Shown in pieces: positions 1 through 10,650 of a DNA stretch of 64,000 nt. Position numbers and translations under genes: made by a program. Numbering within the stretch: the first letter of the stretch is position 1; every line of letters begins with the position of its first letter. The stretch is from Atrichornis clamosus (lineage: Eukaryota > Chordata > Aves > Passeriformes > Menuridae): the NCBI GenBank assembly GCA_013400975.1, contig WBMZ01009496.1, positions 1 through 64,000 of the forward strand, given 5' to 3'. Under the pieces are notes generated by a model, which made no database searches, was not told where the DNA came from, and saw nothing but the letters and a program-made list of their open reading frames with translations.

Positions 1-472
1 GGCCTTGCAAAACTATGACAGGCACATGTTGCTCTGCCAAGGGAGATGCTGTAGGGTCAAACTGCTGGTGCTGAGCACCCAACATCCTGTGTATTTACTT
101 CAGCAGTTTTGCTTCATACAGACACTGGTTTGGGTTCTTTGTACCAAATTTCCATTAGTGGCTAGAGCACTCCTGGAGTGTACCTTTACTGTTAGGTTTC
201 AGTTGAAAGTAAATTCATTTGGGTGAAGGAAAGCATGGCAAGTGGAGGTGATCAGGACTCTTTCTCCAAAAGCATGCACTTGACCTGAAATAAAACACTA
301 GCATAAGCCCAGCCCTAGAAGCAAGCAGTGTTTTGGTAACCTGTACAGTCTAAGCTGAGATCACTTTTGGTGCAGAAAACATAATGATGAAGAGAAGGTG
401 TGTTTTAGTTTTGCCTTCCTCCAGGCAGCAGTGCAGGAGCTTGCTAACTACCACACTGTGCTTGTCTTTCAG
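1..472 (+). other. ANO4: ANO4 intron (3' part)
   Basis: This is non-coding sequence upstream of the first recognisable ANO4 exon. It ends in a pyrimidine-rich tract and the acceptor AG at 471-472. No exon or repeat was recognised in it. Confidence 0.7.
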
Positions 473-578
473 GTACAGGGACTACCGAGACCCTCCTCAC
501 TCCCCAGTGCCCTACGGCTACACGCTGCAGTTCTGGCACGTCTTAGCAGCGCGGTTGGCTTTCATTATTGTGTTTGAG
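473..578 (+). CDS. ANO4: ANO4 penultimate coding exon
   Basis: This 106-bp exon sits between a TTTCAG acceptor (471-472) and a GAG|GTCAGT donor (579-580). It supplies the last base of a split codon and then 35 codons, starting [17 protein letters not shown] and ending RLAFIIVFE. This is the conserved end of the anoctamin (TMEM16) channel/scramblase domain, running into the last transmembrane segment. ANO4 is reported as a Ca2+-activated phospholipid scramblase or cation channel in neural and endocrine tissue. The SPVPYGYT stretch fits ANO4 better than its paralogue ANO3, and SLC5A8 and UTP20 downstream give the expected order. The rest of the gene lies before the window. Confidence 0.93.
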
Positions 579-3372
579 GTCAGTGACCATTCAGGTGGCA
601 GAACAAAACCAAAAAGGAAACAAATCTCCCTTGAAGCTTTCCATTGGGCTGATCTATGATGGCAACAGCTGAGGGGATATTTTTGTCTTAGTTTCTGCTA
701 CTTATATTGTGCTTTGTATCCTCAGATTTGTTTTCTGAACAGTCACAGGTATTTAGGTTCTAATAAAAAAGGGAATGTAACACTGAAAACTATAGCAGTG
801 ACTTGCAAAGAGATGGAAATAAATGAAGCTTTTGTTTACTTTTTGAAGCCTGGCACTCATAACCTGTCTAGGTTTGAAAGCCATATCCTGACAGGTGTGT
901 GAGGAAGGGGTGAAGGAACATGAGAAGAAAAAATTACATATGAAAAACTGATAAACAAAGATAGTTTAAGTTACAGTACTTACACATTTAGCTTTCTTTT
1001 TTGTTTTGTTTTTTTAAATGCCCTTCATTTCTCCAAAATGATTGGCATCACAAAGATGATGACAATGAGAAGGATTCAATATCTTTGTCTATGTTCATAA
1101 TATTAGTATTTACTGTCAGTATCTCATTAGTCTTTAAAACAAACCAAAGAAGATAATGCCAGCTTCACATGACTGGTATTGCCATGCTGATTTTGAAAAA
1201 GAGAGCCAGGAGGGAAGACAAATAGGATGAGATAATTTACCCAAAAAAAAAAAAAGAAAGCAGCTCTTAAGGCCTAATTTCAAGTGCCTGAATATCCCCA
1301 CCAGAATCCAGGGGCTCAACATGTCTCCAGCACAAGGAGTTTGTAATGCCTTTTACACTGTGAAGAAGCCAAACAGGGAACATATGAATTGAAAAAAACT
1401 CTTTACTCAATGCTCTGCTCTGAAATCATAGCAACAGGGCATTCAATGCAGATATGGAAGCTGTAATCACCATGCTGGCATATGGCATAATGTTCGTGAG
1501 CACATACTGCATTTCTGACTCACAGTATTTGTAAATTCATTCTGAACTTAGCTTTCAAAGCACTTCTTTGGATAACACAACAGAAGCATTTGTGTTAGAG
1601 GAAAGGTGGAGAAGAAACATTTTCTAGAGGGATGTCTTGGTGGCTCAGCAGAAGCACAAGGACTTCAGCACTTCCCCATGACTGTAATTTTCAGACCTTC
1701 CCAGGTGAAGGAATATGGCACTGGAGGTTGGGCTCTCTTATTAGAAATTGGTCCTAAGGAGATCATCTCTTCCATCATCTGTTCCACACTCAGGGAAACA
1801 TTAAGGGAAAGAAAGAAATAAAGACTTGATAGAGGTCTGCTTGGCTTAATCTCTTCTGGTTTCATGAGCTGTCTCTGAAAGTCAGAGTATGCATCTCCAA
1901 AAAGGACTACAAGAATGGTCTTGGCAGGTCAGCCTAAGAATTTTTAAGACTAAAGAGAGTCCAGCTTATTGATACACACTTGACATAAAGGCAGCACAGC
2001 GTAGGTGCAAAGATAAGTGAGGCAAGAAAAATCAGCCCTGCTCAAATCTCAGTGTCCAGCCAAATTTGCAACCAACAGTGGAATAACTTTTTGTGTCTGC
2101 CCGACACCTGCACAAGAGATTTGACTTTGCTTTATTTCAATGAAAGCCGTAGGCTGGCTCAGATCTGCCTCACTCAACATGAGCCACTCTGTTTATTGAC
2201 ACTGCTGTTTTCTTAACTATATCTATGAAATCAAAAAGGACATTGCAGCAGAAACCATGACTTTTTTTTTTGAAAAGACTAATGGGTGTATTGTGATCAC
2301 TACAGTGCTTACAATAAAAGATTGCACTGAGAGATAAGTGATTCAAGGTAGGTTTTTTCATAAATTAACTGTCTAGGCTCAGATCCCTTTTTGGCACTGT
2401 GGGTGTGGTTATTCTGGCTAACTTGAACTCCTCCAAAAAACACAAAAGTATTTTCTATCACTGCAAAAGGAATTATATGTCCAGGCTAAAATGACAGAAG
2501 AAGCTCTTTTCCTCTTTTTAGGTTTGTAAAAAAAACCCCAACAATTAGAGTTTTTGTGAGTTTATTTTTCATGAGGGAAGAATACCTGGGAAAACATTTT
2601 ACATTCCCTTTCCAGTGGCTTTCAAAAGAAGGGTTCTGCTTGGCAAAGAAGAAATACCTTTATTTCTCCAATCTAGAATGTATGTCCTTTCTGAGATGGA
2701 GGATTTTTCTCTTTGTCTGCTCCTCCTCTCAAGTGAAGTGAGTAAATCTCCAAGCAGCATCTTTGATCAGATGAAAACGGACACTCAAGCAAATCCTCCT
2801 ATATCAAACACAAGCTTTGCTGTGGCATTGCCAAAAATAGGAACAAAGGATCAGTCACTTTGTATTTAATTGAGGTGTTTACTAAATGGGAATATGTCTT
2901 TGTATAAGAGACACAGTGTAAGGAAAACTGCTTAGGTTTTGTTTTGTGTAGATAATTCATTACTTCCAATACTGAAGCAAGTGTTTTATGGCAACAGGAA
3001 AGTGTTACATCATTTGATCCTTCTTCCTGCAGAGCAGGAACTAATACCATTACTAATACCAGGTCCTGTTCAAACAACCGTACAGCAAATAATGACCTCA
3101 GGAGTTTGAACACACAGGTCATAGAACAGTTTTGCAGCCTTGCTTGAACCCAGCTGCTCATAACTTTTGCTGTGATCCATGCTCCACTGACTTTGGCTGG
3201 AGTTTTTGTGGGGAAAAGCTTCATGGTGTGTTATATTCAAATTTAGTAATGAGTTTCGTTTTATCACAGCATCTGTCTGTAAATTGGAAAGAGAAGGTTT
3301 TCAGAAGATATGAAAAGTACTTGTTTTCTTCCTAAGGTTTTAAATTTTTCATTCCTCTTTTTGTGTTCACAG
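579..3372 (+). other. ANO4: ANO4 last intron
   Basis: This intron of about 2.8 kb has donor GTCAGT at 579 and acceptor CACAG ending at 3372. It is AT-rich with short homopolymer runs. No RNA gene, repeat family or extra exon was recognised. The short ORFs inside it have no splice context or recognisable motif. Confidence 0.75.
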
Positions 3373-3564
3373 CACCTTGTCTTTTGCATAAAGCATCTGA
3401 TCTCCTACTTAATTCCAGATCTTCCAAAAGATCTGAGAGATCGAATGAGGAGAGAAAAGTACCTGATTCAGGAAATGATGTATGAAGCTGAACTAGAACG
3501 TCTGCAGAAAGAGCGGAAGGAAAGGAAAAGGAATGGAAAATCTTATCACAATGAGTGGCCATGA
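3373..3564 (+). CDS. ANO4: ANO4 terminal coding exon
   Basis: This exon begins in phase 0 after TGTTCACAG and encodes 63 residues plus TGA (3562-3564). Its first part ([18 protein letters not shown]) completes the final transmembrane helix begun in the previous exon. A cytoplasmic tail follows, rich in charged residues ([19 protein letters not shown], then a K/R/E-rich helix) and ending NEWP. The tail matches what I know of the vertebrate ANO4 C-terminus, including the terminal EWP shared with ANO3. No frameshift or premature stop is present. Coding joins without a gap to the exon at 473-578. Confidence 0.95.
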   Translation, partial: HLVFCIKHLISYLIPDLPKDLRDRMRREKYLIQEMMYEAELERLQKERKERKRNGKSYHNEWP

Positions 3565-6500
3565 CAGGGTGAGGAAGAAGCTGCTTAAAAGAAGACAAGA
3601 ACTCTGTTTATAAAAAATTCCTGGTTTTCTACAGCAGAGAGTGCTCTGAAAGGAATAGTCAGTAATGTTGTGTGCACTTAGCACATGAGCACCCCTGTTT
3701 AATAGGGTGGATTTTGTCACAAGCCTTTTGAAATTAGAGGTCTTTCCAAGGCTTAGTCTTCTCCAGGGCTGATGTCAACATAAGCACATCAGACCAGTGC
3801 TAAGTCTCTGCAGCCTTGCCAGGAAGCTCCCAGGCCCTGACTTAAATTCAAGGCCCTGAACTTCAAAGCAGTTAAATAACTTACAGTGCTTTACAGAACT
3901 TGGTGATCTTACGGCTCGTTCTCATGAAGTTGCTACTTCCCAAGCAGTGACTGCACCTTGGCAACGTGGCAGTGTCGTCTGTGTGTGTGGCCACCACCTC
4001 CAGCACGTGCATGGCAGCATTGCTCTCTTCCACAGTGGACACAACTGTGTTAGTTTGTATTTACCACCAATTAAGGCCACATATGTGGACCATTTCCATT
4101 ACAAAACAATACTGAAGTATTATTTAGGAGGAGATGCACGATCATGAGTTGATCAACTGGTCTAACAATGCTGAAAAATATAGGCATGCAGAAGTGCTGA
4201 CAGACAGCCAAGCATCTAAATGTGGCCAGAGGTATCTACCTGTAGGGTCATTTATTTGGAAATGACACTGTGAAAAGTTGGTAATATATGTTAAAGATTT
4301 GAACAGTGCCTTTTCAGCTATAGGACTGTCTGGTGTCTGAAGGAATCAAATCAGGTTAGGGCATCTTGCCCAGAACTGCCCATGTATTTGTGTTGCAAGA
4401 TCACATTGAGCCCTAGTTAGGAATTAGGGTGTACTTATAAGTCAGACTGTTTCAAAGACCTGTCTGCATAAGTAAAACAAACAAAAAAGACACACAAACA
4501 AGGTCAGTAGAACAAAACACAGTCACCCAGAATATCTACACTTCTGACATTTTCTTTATTCATCCTTCCATTATCTGTGAAGGGGTGGAGGGGAAAAAGA
4601 AAACAACAGACTGTAGTATGAAATAGCTTGAAATCCTTAAAGCAGAGCAATTCTACACAGGCTGCAAATTAGACTTGGGCAAAATAGGCCATGGTCTATA
4701 TCCTTTAGCAAATTCCTTAGTATTAAGACATTCCCAGACTATTACCCTGAAAGAGTGAAGTTGTAGGTTTGTAGACTTCGTAAGTGTTGTATGGAGCAAC
4801 ATGAATCAAAATACTGAATGTTGTGAAAGCTATTTCATCAGTTGTCTCTACAAGTTATTCTGCAAATAATTTGATAGGAGTAGAATTTGCCCTTCTGGAC
4901 AGACCACACAATGCAAGACCCTGTGGATGGATACCTCGAGCTCCACATGACAACAGGATCACTGGCACCAAGACCCATATCGTCAAATTAGATCTATGAA
5001 TTTCTTTCCACTGTAAGGGAAAACTGTGCTATTTGCACGAGGCGGGAAGGCTTTAATGAAAAGTGATATGACTTGAGGAAGGAGAGGGATGGATGAAAAT
5101 GTGTGCACGCTCCTCTCTGTAGCCACTGCCTGCCTACACTTTTGCTTCCTCGCAGCAAGGAACCTCCCTCAGTAGCAATCCACCATCCTGCCTGAAGAGG
5201 ATAAATGACATAGCTGCTCCCTTTTATCAGCTCCTCCTGGCCCAAGCCTGAAAGTCCCATGAGACAACATAAGCAATGAAGGAATTTCAGGATTAGTCTG
5301 TTCTGTGTTGACTCAGTGCCAAACTGAGTGGGGAGCAAAGCTAGTGATTGTGAGGTATATTTCTGACTAATGGGGAAGTGAACTTGTTCGTCTTTGCTTC
5401 AGCAGCTGTGAACACATCCCACATGGACAGTGGAGAAATAGGAGTACTTCTCTCTCTGTAAATAGGGGGTGATGATTAGGCAATGCTGACTTCCAATACA
5501 CACATGCCAAATGGGTTAGTATTTACCATCCACCACCTACAGTTGTGTACTGCACTTGCAGTCTGGGGACTTCAGGGCAGGATTGCTGTGCAAAATCATA
5601 TTCAGACCAAACTCACATGAACAATTGGATTAGTTTGCATACCCTCTGTTTAATATCTAAACCAACAGATGACAAGAGCTTAGAAACTGTTTGCTAAGTA
5701 GTAAAGTGAGACATGGGTCATGTATAAAATCAGTGTCACCCATATAAGTGTGAACCTTTGCAAACTCCTGCAATAAGATACAGCTTTGTCAACTGACATC
5801 TTAATAACTTCTGAGAACTGAACTGAAACCCAGTAGAATATAAACTGACTTCCACTCCAGAGAAACCACTGCATAAAATGTGCCAAAACAGATGATACAC
5901 AGCAGAAATGCAAATAGATAATTGCTTTTGAGAGTAATTCTCAAGGTACCTACATTATGATGAATTTTCCTGACAATACATCGCTAGAAGCTGTGTCCCA
6001 CTCTGCTCTAAATGAGACTGTAGATCGGCTGCTTGCCAAGATTGTTCTGAGTATGATGCTGAAGGGGCTCTGGCCTCCCTGGCAGGCCCTGAGTACATTT
6101 CTGTCCCTTCAGGCTGACCAGTCAACCCACTGAGGTTTCTCTGCTGCTGGTCTGCTGAATAGATTTTCCTAGAGTCCTTCAGAACTATGTAGCAGAATAC
6201 TCAGGTAAGATGCCCCCTTTTTATTTAATAGAAAAATAAAATACAAAGAATAGGATAATAATATTAATAATAATAAATGAAATTTTAATTGTCTCTAGAG
6301 AACTAATTTACACCATTCCCTTCCTGATCTGATGATGGGTTTTGTTTAAACCTCCAGGTGACCATTCTATATGTTGTTTACTTATTCCAGCTCCACAAGA
6401 GCACTACCTTCAAAGGAATGAGAAAAAAATGCAACCTCAATGCATGGCACAGACATTTTACATAGCAAGCAGGAAAGCACACATCAGAGGATTTACAATG

Positions 6501-6845
6501 AAATCATCTTGCAATCAGCATAGGATTGTTCTCCACAGGCCACTCTTGACAGCAGCATTTACTTCATGAGCAGTTACACACCAGTTTTTAAAATCAAGGA
6601 AAACAAACATATATTGGGACCGTTTTTTCAGCCCGTTTGCTAAGTTTTTTGCATTCTAGCCCATGCTGGTTTTACAGATCTTAGAATAAAAAATGTAAAT
6701 GAACAACCTGGATATTCTGACAAAAGAAAAATCTAGGAACAGAATATCATCTGCATTCAAGCCACCAAATACTACAACAGAAACCGTGTTTACAAATCAG
6801 TTCTTTTTAATTTTAAATCTTTCTGAGGGGAGTTACATTATTTAC

Positions 6846-6870
6846 CATATATTATATATATATATATATC
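6846..6870. repeat. TA dinucleotide microsatellite
   Basis: A short run of alternating T and A (about 16-20 bases) lies just upstream of the candidate distal ANO4 poly(A) signals. It is likely length-polymorphic. Confidence 0.7.
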
Positions 6871-6991
6871 GTATATAGAGAGATTGTTTATTTGTAAATA
6901 GAAAAATTCTATGGAGAAGAATGTCAAGTTTTCACACTTAAAAAAAAATCATCAACATAAAGCCATGTTTAATGCTTGTATAATGTGATGT

Positions 6992-7010
6992 AATAAACTT
7001 TAAGAATAAA
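6992..7010 (+). terminator. Tandem AATAAA poly(A) signals, candidate ANO4 mRNA 3' end
   Basis: Two AATAAA hexamers lie 13 bases apart (6992-6997 and 7005-7010) in an AT-rich stretch, followed by T-rich and GT-containing DNA (TTATTTGTTC). They are the last good + strand signals before the convergent SLC5A8 gene. Assignment to ANO4 is by position only. Confidence 0.4.
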
Positions 7011-7015
7011 TTATG

Positions 7016-10000
7016 CATATGAACTATTTACTGCTTGTCATTCAGGAGTTTTTTCTGTTTACCTTATTTGTTCAGCAAGCAAACTGACCAGTAGGATAGA
7101 AGTAAAATTTAAATGCAGACCAAAAAAAGCCAAAATCTATCACTATTTTCTCTCTGTGGTTCTTTTGTGTCTTCACAGAGTCAAATATCATCACTGTTCT
7201 GGGTTTAGAATTGGGTTTTTAAAATGTTTTTACTTAAACAGGTTCCTAATTGTTTTGTCTCATGACTCTGCCAGATGCTGCAGATAATTTGGACAGTGTG
7301 GAGTGCTCCCGTTCCCATGAAATGAATCAGTTTTGAGCATCATACATTTCTTTGTCAGGTGAGCTTTTAGCTGGGAGAGATGAAGTATGAGGGTGCAGGT
7401 GTGTGGTGGAGACTCCAAAAATTATCTTGCTGCTTTACACAGACGAGGAAGGCCCTGGCTTAGAGCCCAGCTGGCAGAGGACAGTATATGTTCCTAGAGA
7501 AAATATTACTCAAAAATAATGAACTGTTTTAATTAAAGATGCCAATTAAAACAAGAGGCATATAGAAAAAATTAAAGCCAAAAGAGTCACTTTATAGCTC
7601 TGCAGCAGTCATGGGTGGTTAGTTAGTAAGAAATGGGGTAGTTGCAGAGATCATCTGCAAAGCTTAAGGATATTTGTCTCTAAACCGTTTACAGCAAGAT
7701 AGTCTTCTCAGTAAAAACTTGTCTGGATGTCGTGATTGTGGACCACTAGGTACCACCTCGCCCAAACTTTCACTTCATACCAAAATTAGAGTTAAATGAC
7801 TGCTCAGTGCTTAAATAGTGACTTCAAGCAATAAAGGGGAGGTAACTTACGTGTTTTCTCTGTTTTAAACAATGATGTGAATTCAAAGCACTAAGAAGAA
7901 AACTACATTTTTTAAGCATGATAACCAGGAAGATCAGTCTTCATGAACAAAAGAGGTAGAAGTTACAGATGATCTAAGACAGTTTAAGGCAGCATCAACT
8001 ACAGCGCAATGATTTCAGCACAGAGTGGTGCAGAAAGGACATGCTGACGCTGTTTAACACAGCAGTGACCAGTCACCCTCTGGAGAAGCACATTCAGATG
8101 GGAATCTGGCATTCCTATTGGGAGGCCTGTATCCACACCACCAGGCACACAGGTCAAGTGCTGGCTGCAGGCTTCTGTTCTCTGTTCACTGCTTACTCTC
8201 TCCCACAAAGCACAGGTACACAGAGGCATGCCAGTCCACTTCAGCACTCTGCAGTAGCATGGAGATAGCAGTACTAACCCTCTTTCAAGTCTGTGAGCTG
8301 AAAGTACCTGGTAAGTACAAATTACTATATTCCAAGGCTCAAGACCTATTCCATAACAGAGAATGCAGTATCTATTTCTGTGTCATGAAGGCACAAGGCT
8401 GAATGAGCTCCAGTTAACTTCTGAGACTTTAGAAACATAGCCAGTTTATTCAGTCAATCGGCTAATTGTCTCAGAGTGACTAGGATAGTCCCAGAACAGA
8501 GAGATTCCCGTCCTGAATCCTAGAAGGCTTTATTCAGGATGCTATTTTTTGTCTCAGATCTTAGATACAGGGACACAAGACATAACTCATGGGATCTCTC
8601 CCACTCGATCATAGCCCTTCCACACAGCGGCTTTAGGCACTGACCTGAACACCGAGCTGCAGCAGAGGAATCTGAGACAAGGGGCTGGCCCTAAACTCTG
8701 CACTGGATCATGCAAACCAATGCTTCAGGAAGCAAAGGGGAAACCTGCCTCCATCAAATAGTTTTGCACTGGGTTAGCCGATGGAGTCACGGCCTTAGTG
8801 GCACTCTTACAGCGCCTGTCTGGCCTGTTCTCCTGGTCTGGTCCTTGGACCAGAAAAAATGGGCATTTTTTCACCATCATTTTCTGATCCTGACAGTTCA
8901 TCTTATGCAGTAGATCATCAAGTGCCCTCTGTCACAGGAGGACAGAAAAAATTGATTTAGATGCTAAAGGGCTCCAGTCAAGGTAGATAAGCTAGCACTA
9001 TGTTATATTCCAAGTTGTAGCAGCTCAGTACTTGGCACAAATACAGAATAATTTTTAGAAAGCATTTAAGACATGCAGTCAGATTTTCACTTGATTCTCA
9101 AGCATGACTGCTTTTTAAGCTTCACAGTTCAGCTTTCCTGCAATGGCTTTTGTTTTCCAACTTGATTCTGCTGCTGTAGAAGGGTTTTACAAACTCTTGT
9201 ATAGCCATAGTAAAAGTCTGAAGTGCAAAACCAACAAAGTGGGTCAGAGTCTGCTCCCCTCTGTACCAGAAAGCAAGCAGGAGAAGGAAGTAATGGGGAG
9301 TCTCACCCTCCCAAAACACCAGCACAGCGGATGGTCTGGAGTGGATGGGCTGTTAAACTTCTCCTGGCAGCCCCACCAGCGGATAAGTCATTTCATGCCC
9401 TGCAGCCTTAGAGAAGCCTTCACCACATTATACCCACTGTGATCCCTTCCCCATCCCGGGGAATTGTGCAGGGGGCTCTGCCAGCCTGCCAAAACACAGT
9501 GTGCTCTTGCCTCATCTGAACCAACCTTGAACACGAATCCCCAGAGTGATAAGGACACGAACACAAAGGACTAAGGAGGTTTCAGCTCACAGCTCTGGAG
9601 ATAACAGCAGTGGTGACTGCAGATGCAGCCTTCCCTCTTGTCCATTAGAGCCAAAAGGGCCCTCTTCTTTATTAACGCCTCTGCTGCACTATGTCCAGCC
9701 CAGTGCAAGAGCAATCCTAGGCCAGCACACAGGGCATGAAGTAGAAGGCTATTGCAGTTCTGCTCTATGGCATTGAATAAAAAGCTCAAATAGCTCATTT
9801 CTTTCATGAGGACCAGCTCTATAAGGGCAAGATGAGGGAAAAGAGGGAGTTAGGGCATGAAGGGAAAGACAGTACTGACTCTTTCCTCTGCCCACCATCA
9901 AAGTAACTCTTGCAGCTTCCAGCAGTGAGCACAGAGAATAAGATGCAGTTAGCCAAGAAACAAGATGCTTAATAAAAACGTAGGTGACAAAACGAGAAAA

Positions 10001-10518
10001 ATAAATACAATCTCAGAATCAGTTCTACAAAGGAACCAGATAGCACTAAATACACATCCAATACAAAAAAAAGACCCACTGTTTCTTGCAATCTGATAAG
10101 GTCCCACACCCTAATCTCTTCATACTTTCAATGCCTTAGAAGAAAAAAAAAACGAAACCAGAAAAACAGCCATGTCTGGGTGAACAGTACTCTTCCCAAA
10201 TAAAATATTTCATCTGAGGGTGAAATGAGATTAAAAGCAGGTATTTTCCAGGAGGCTCAAGAATATCAGGCAAATATTTCACATAGCAACACTGCCTTAG
10301 GCCTTGTTACCAAGATCCAGAGTGAGAGAGTGAGGAAGTGCAAGAAAGATCTGATTCCTTTCTTGACTAATGTCAAGGTCATGCAAGGGCGACAGTGCTA
10401 CAAAGCTCAGCAGATGCCTGCCCATGACCCCGGCAGAGCTGGTGACTGACCCAGAACAGGAATGTCAACAGTGCTTTACATGAACAAAACCATCCTCGTG
10501 GGCTGACACGGCCTTGTG
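7016..10518. other. Tail-to-tail interval between ANO4 and SLC5A8
   Basis: The interval holds the 3' ends of two converging genes. The part next to 10,519 should be SLC5A8 3' UTR. Reverse-strand AATAAA hexamers occur as TTTATT at 9668-9673 and again near 8447 and 8528. No coding exon, RNA gene or repeat family was recognised. The ORFs here are short, overlap each other on both strands and show no known motif. Confidence 0.5.
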
Positions 10519-10650
10519 TCATATATGAAGACCATTGACTTTGTTCTTTTCACTTGCAACATCCATTTCAATGTGACTGAAAGCAGGGTTGTCAGTTCCT
10601 TCTTCTGCCATGGTAAATGGTTTCCAGTTCAACACTTCCACTTTCTCTGG
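10519..10650 (-). CDS. SLC5A8: SLC5A8 exon 15 (terminal), residues 569-611 and stop
   Basis: The exon starts in phase 0 after TTTTTTAG. It encodes the distal tail, containing [13 protein letters not shown] (human EDGGTDNPAFNHIE), and stops at TGA (10519-10521). The last residues are VNGLHI. Human ends NGTRL, a class I PDZ ligand, so the avian tail differs at the motif. Confidence 0.94.
   Translation of the reverse strand, partial: PEKVEVLNWKPFTMAEEGTDNPAFSHIEMDVASEKNKVNGLHI

Larger units (their letters stand above)
3565..7015 (+). other. ANO4: Probable ANO4 3' UTR and flank
   Basis: This is AT-rich non-coding DNA after the ANO4 stop codon. Candidate polyadenylation hexamers AATAAA occur at 6235-6240, 6272-6277, 6992-6997 and 7005-7010. 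The last pair (in TGTAATAAACTTTAAGAATAAA) is the most convincing distal end, which would make a 3' UTR of about 3.4 kb. The extent is inferred; no transcript evidence is available. Confidence 0.4.

Noticed and set aside
2799..3224. 141-codon minus-strand ORF in the last ANO4 intron
   Set aside because: It has no recognisable domain and no splice context, and it overlaps other equally random ORFs. It is likely chance.
473..3564. Assignment of the first gene to ANO3 instead of ANO4
   Set aside because: The two share the RLAFIIVFE and EWP ends. However, [30 protein letters not shown] and the neighbouring SLC5A8-UTP20 genes fit ANO4.
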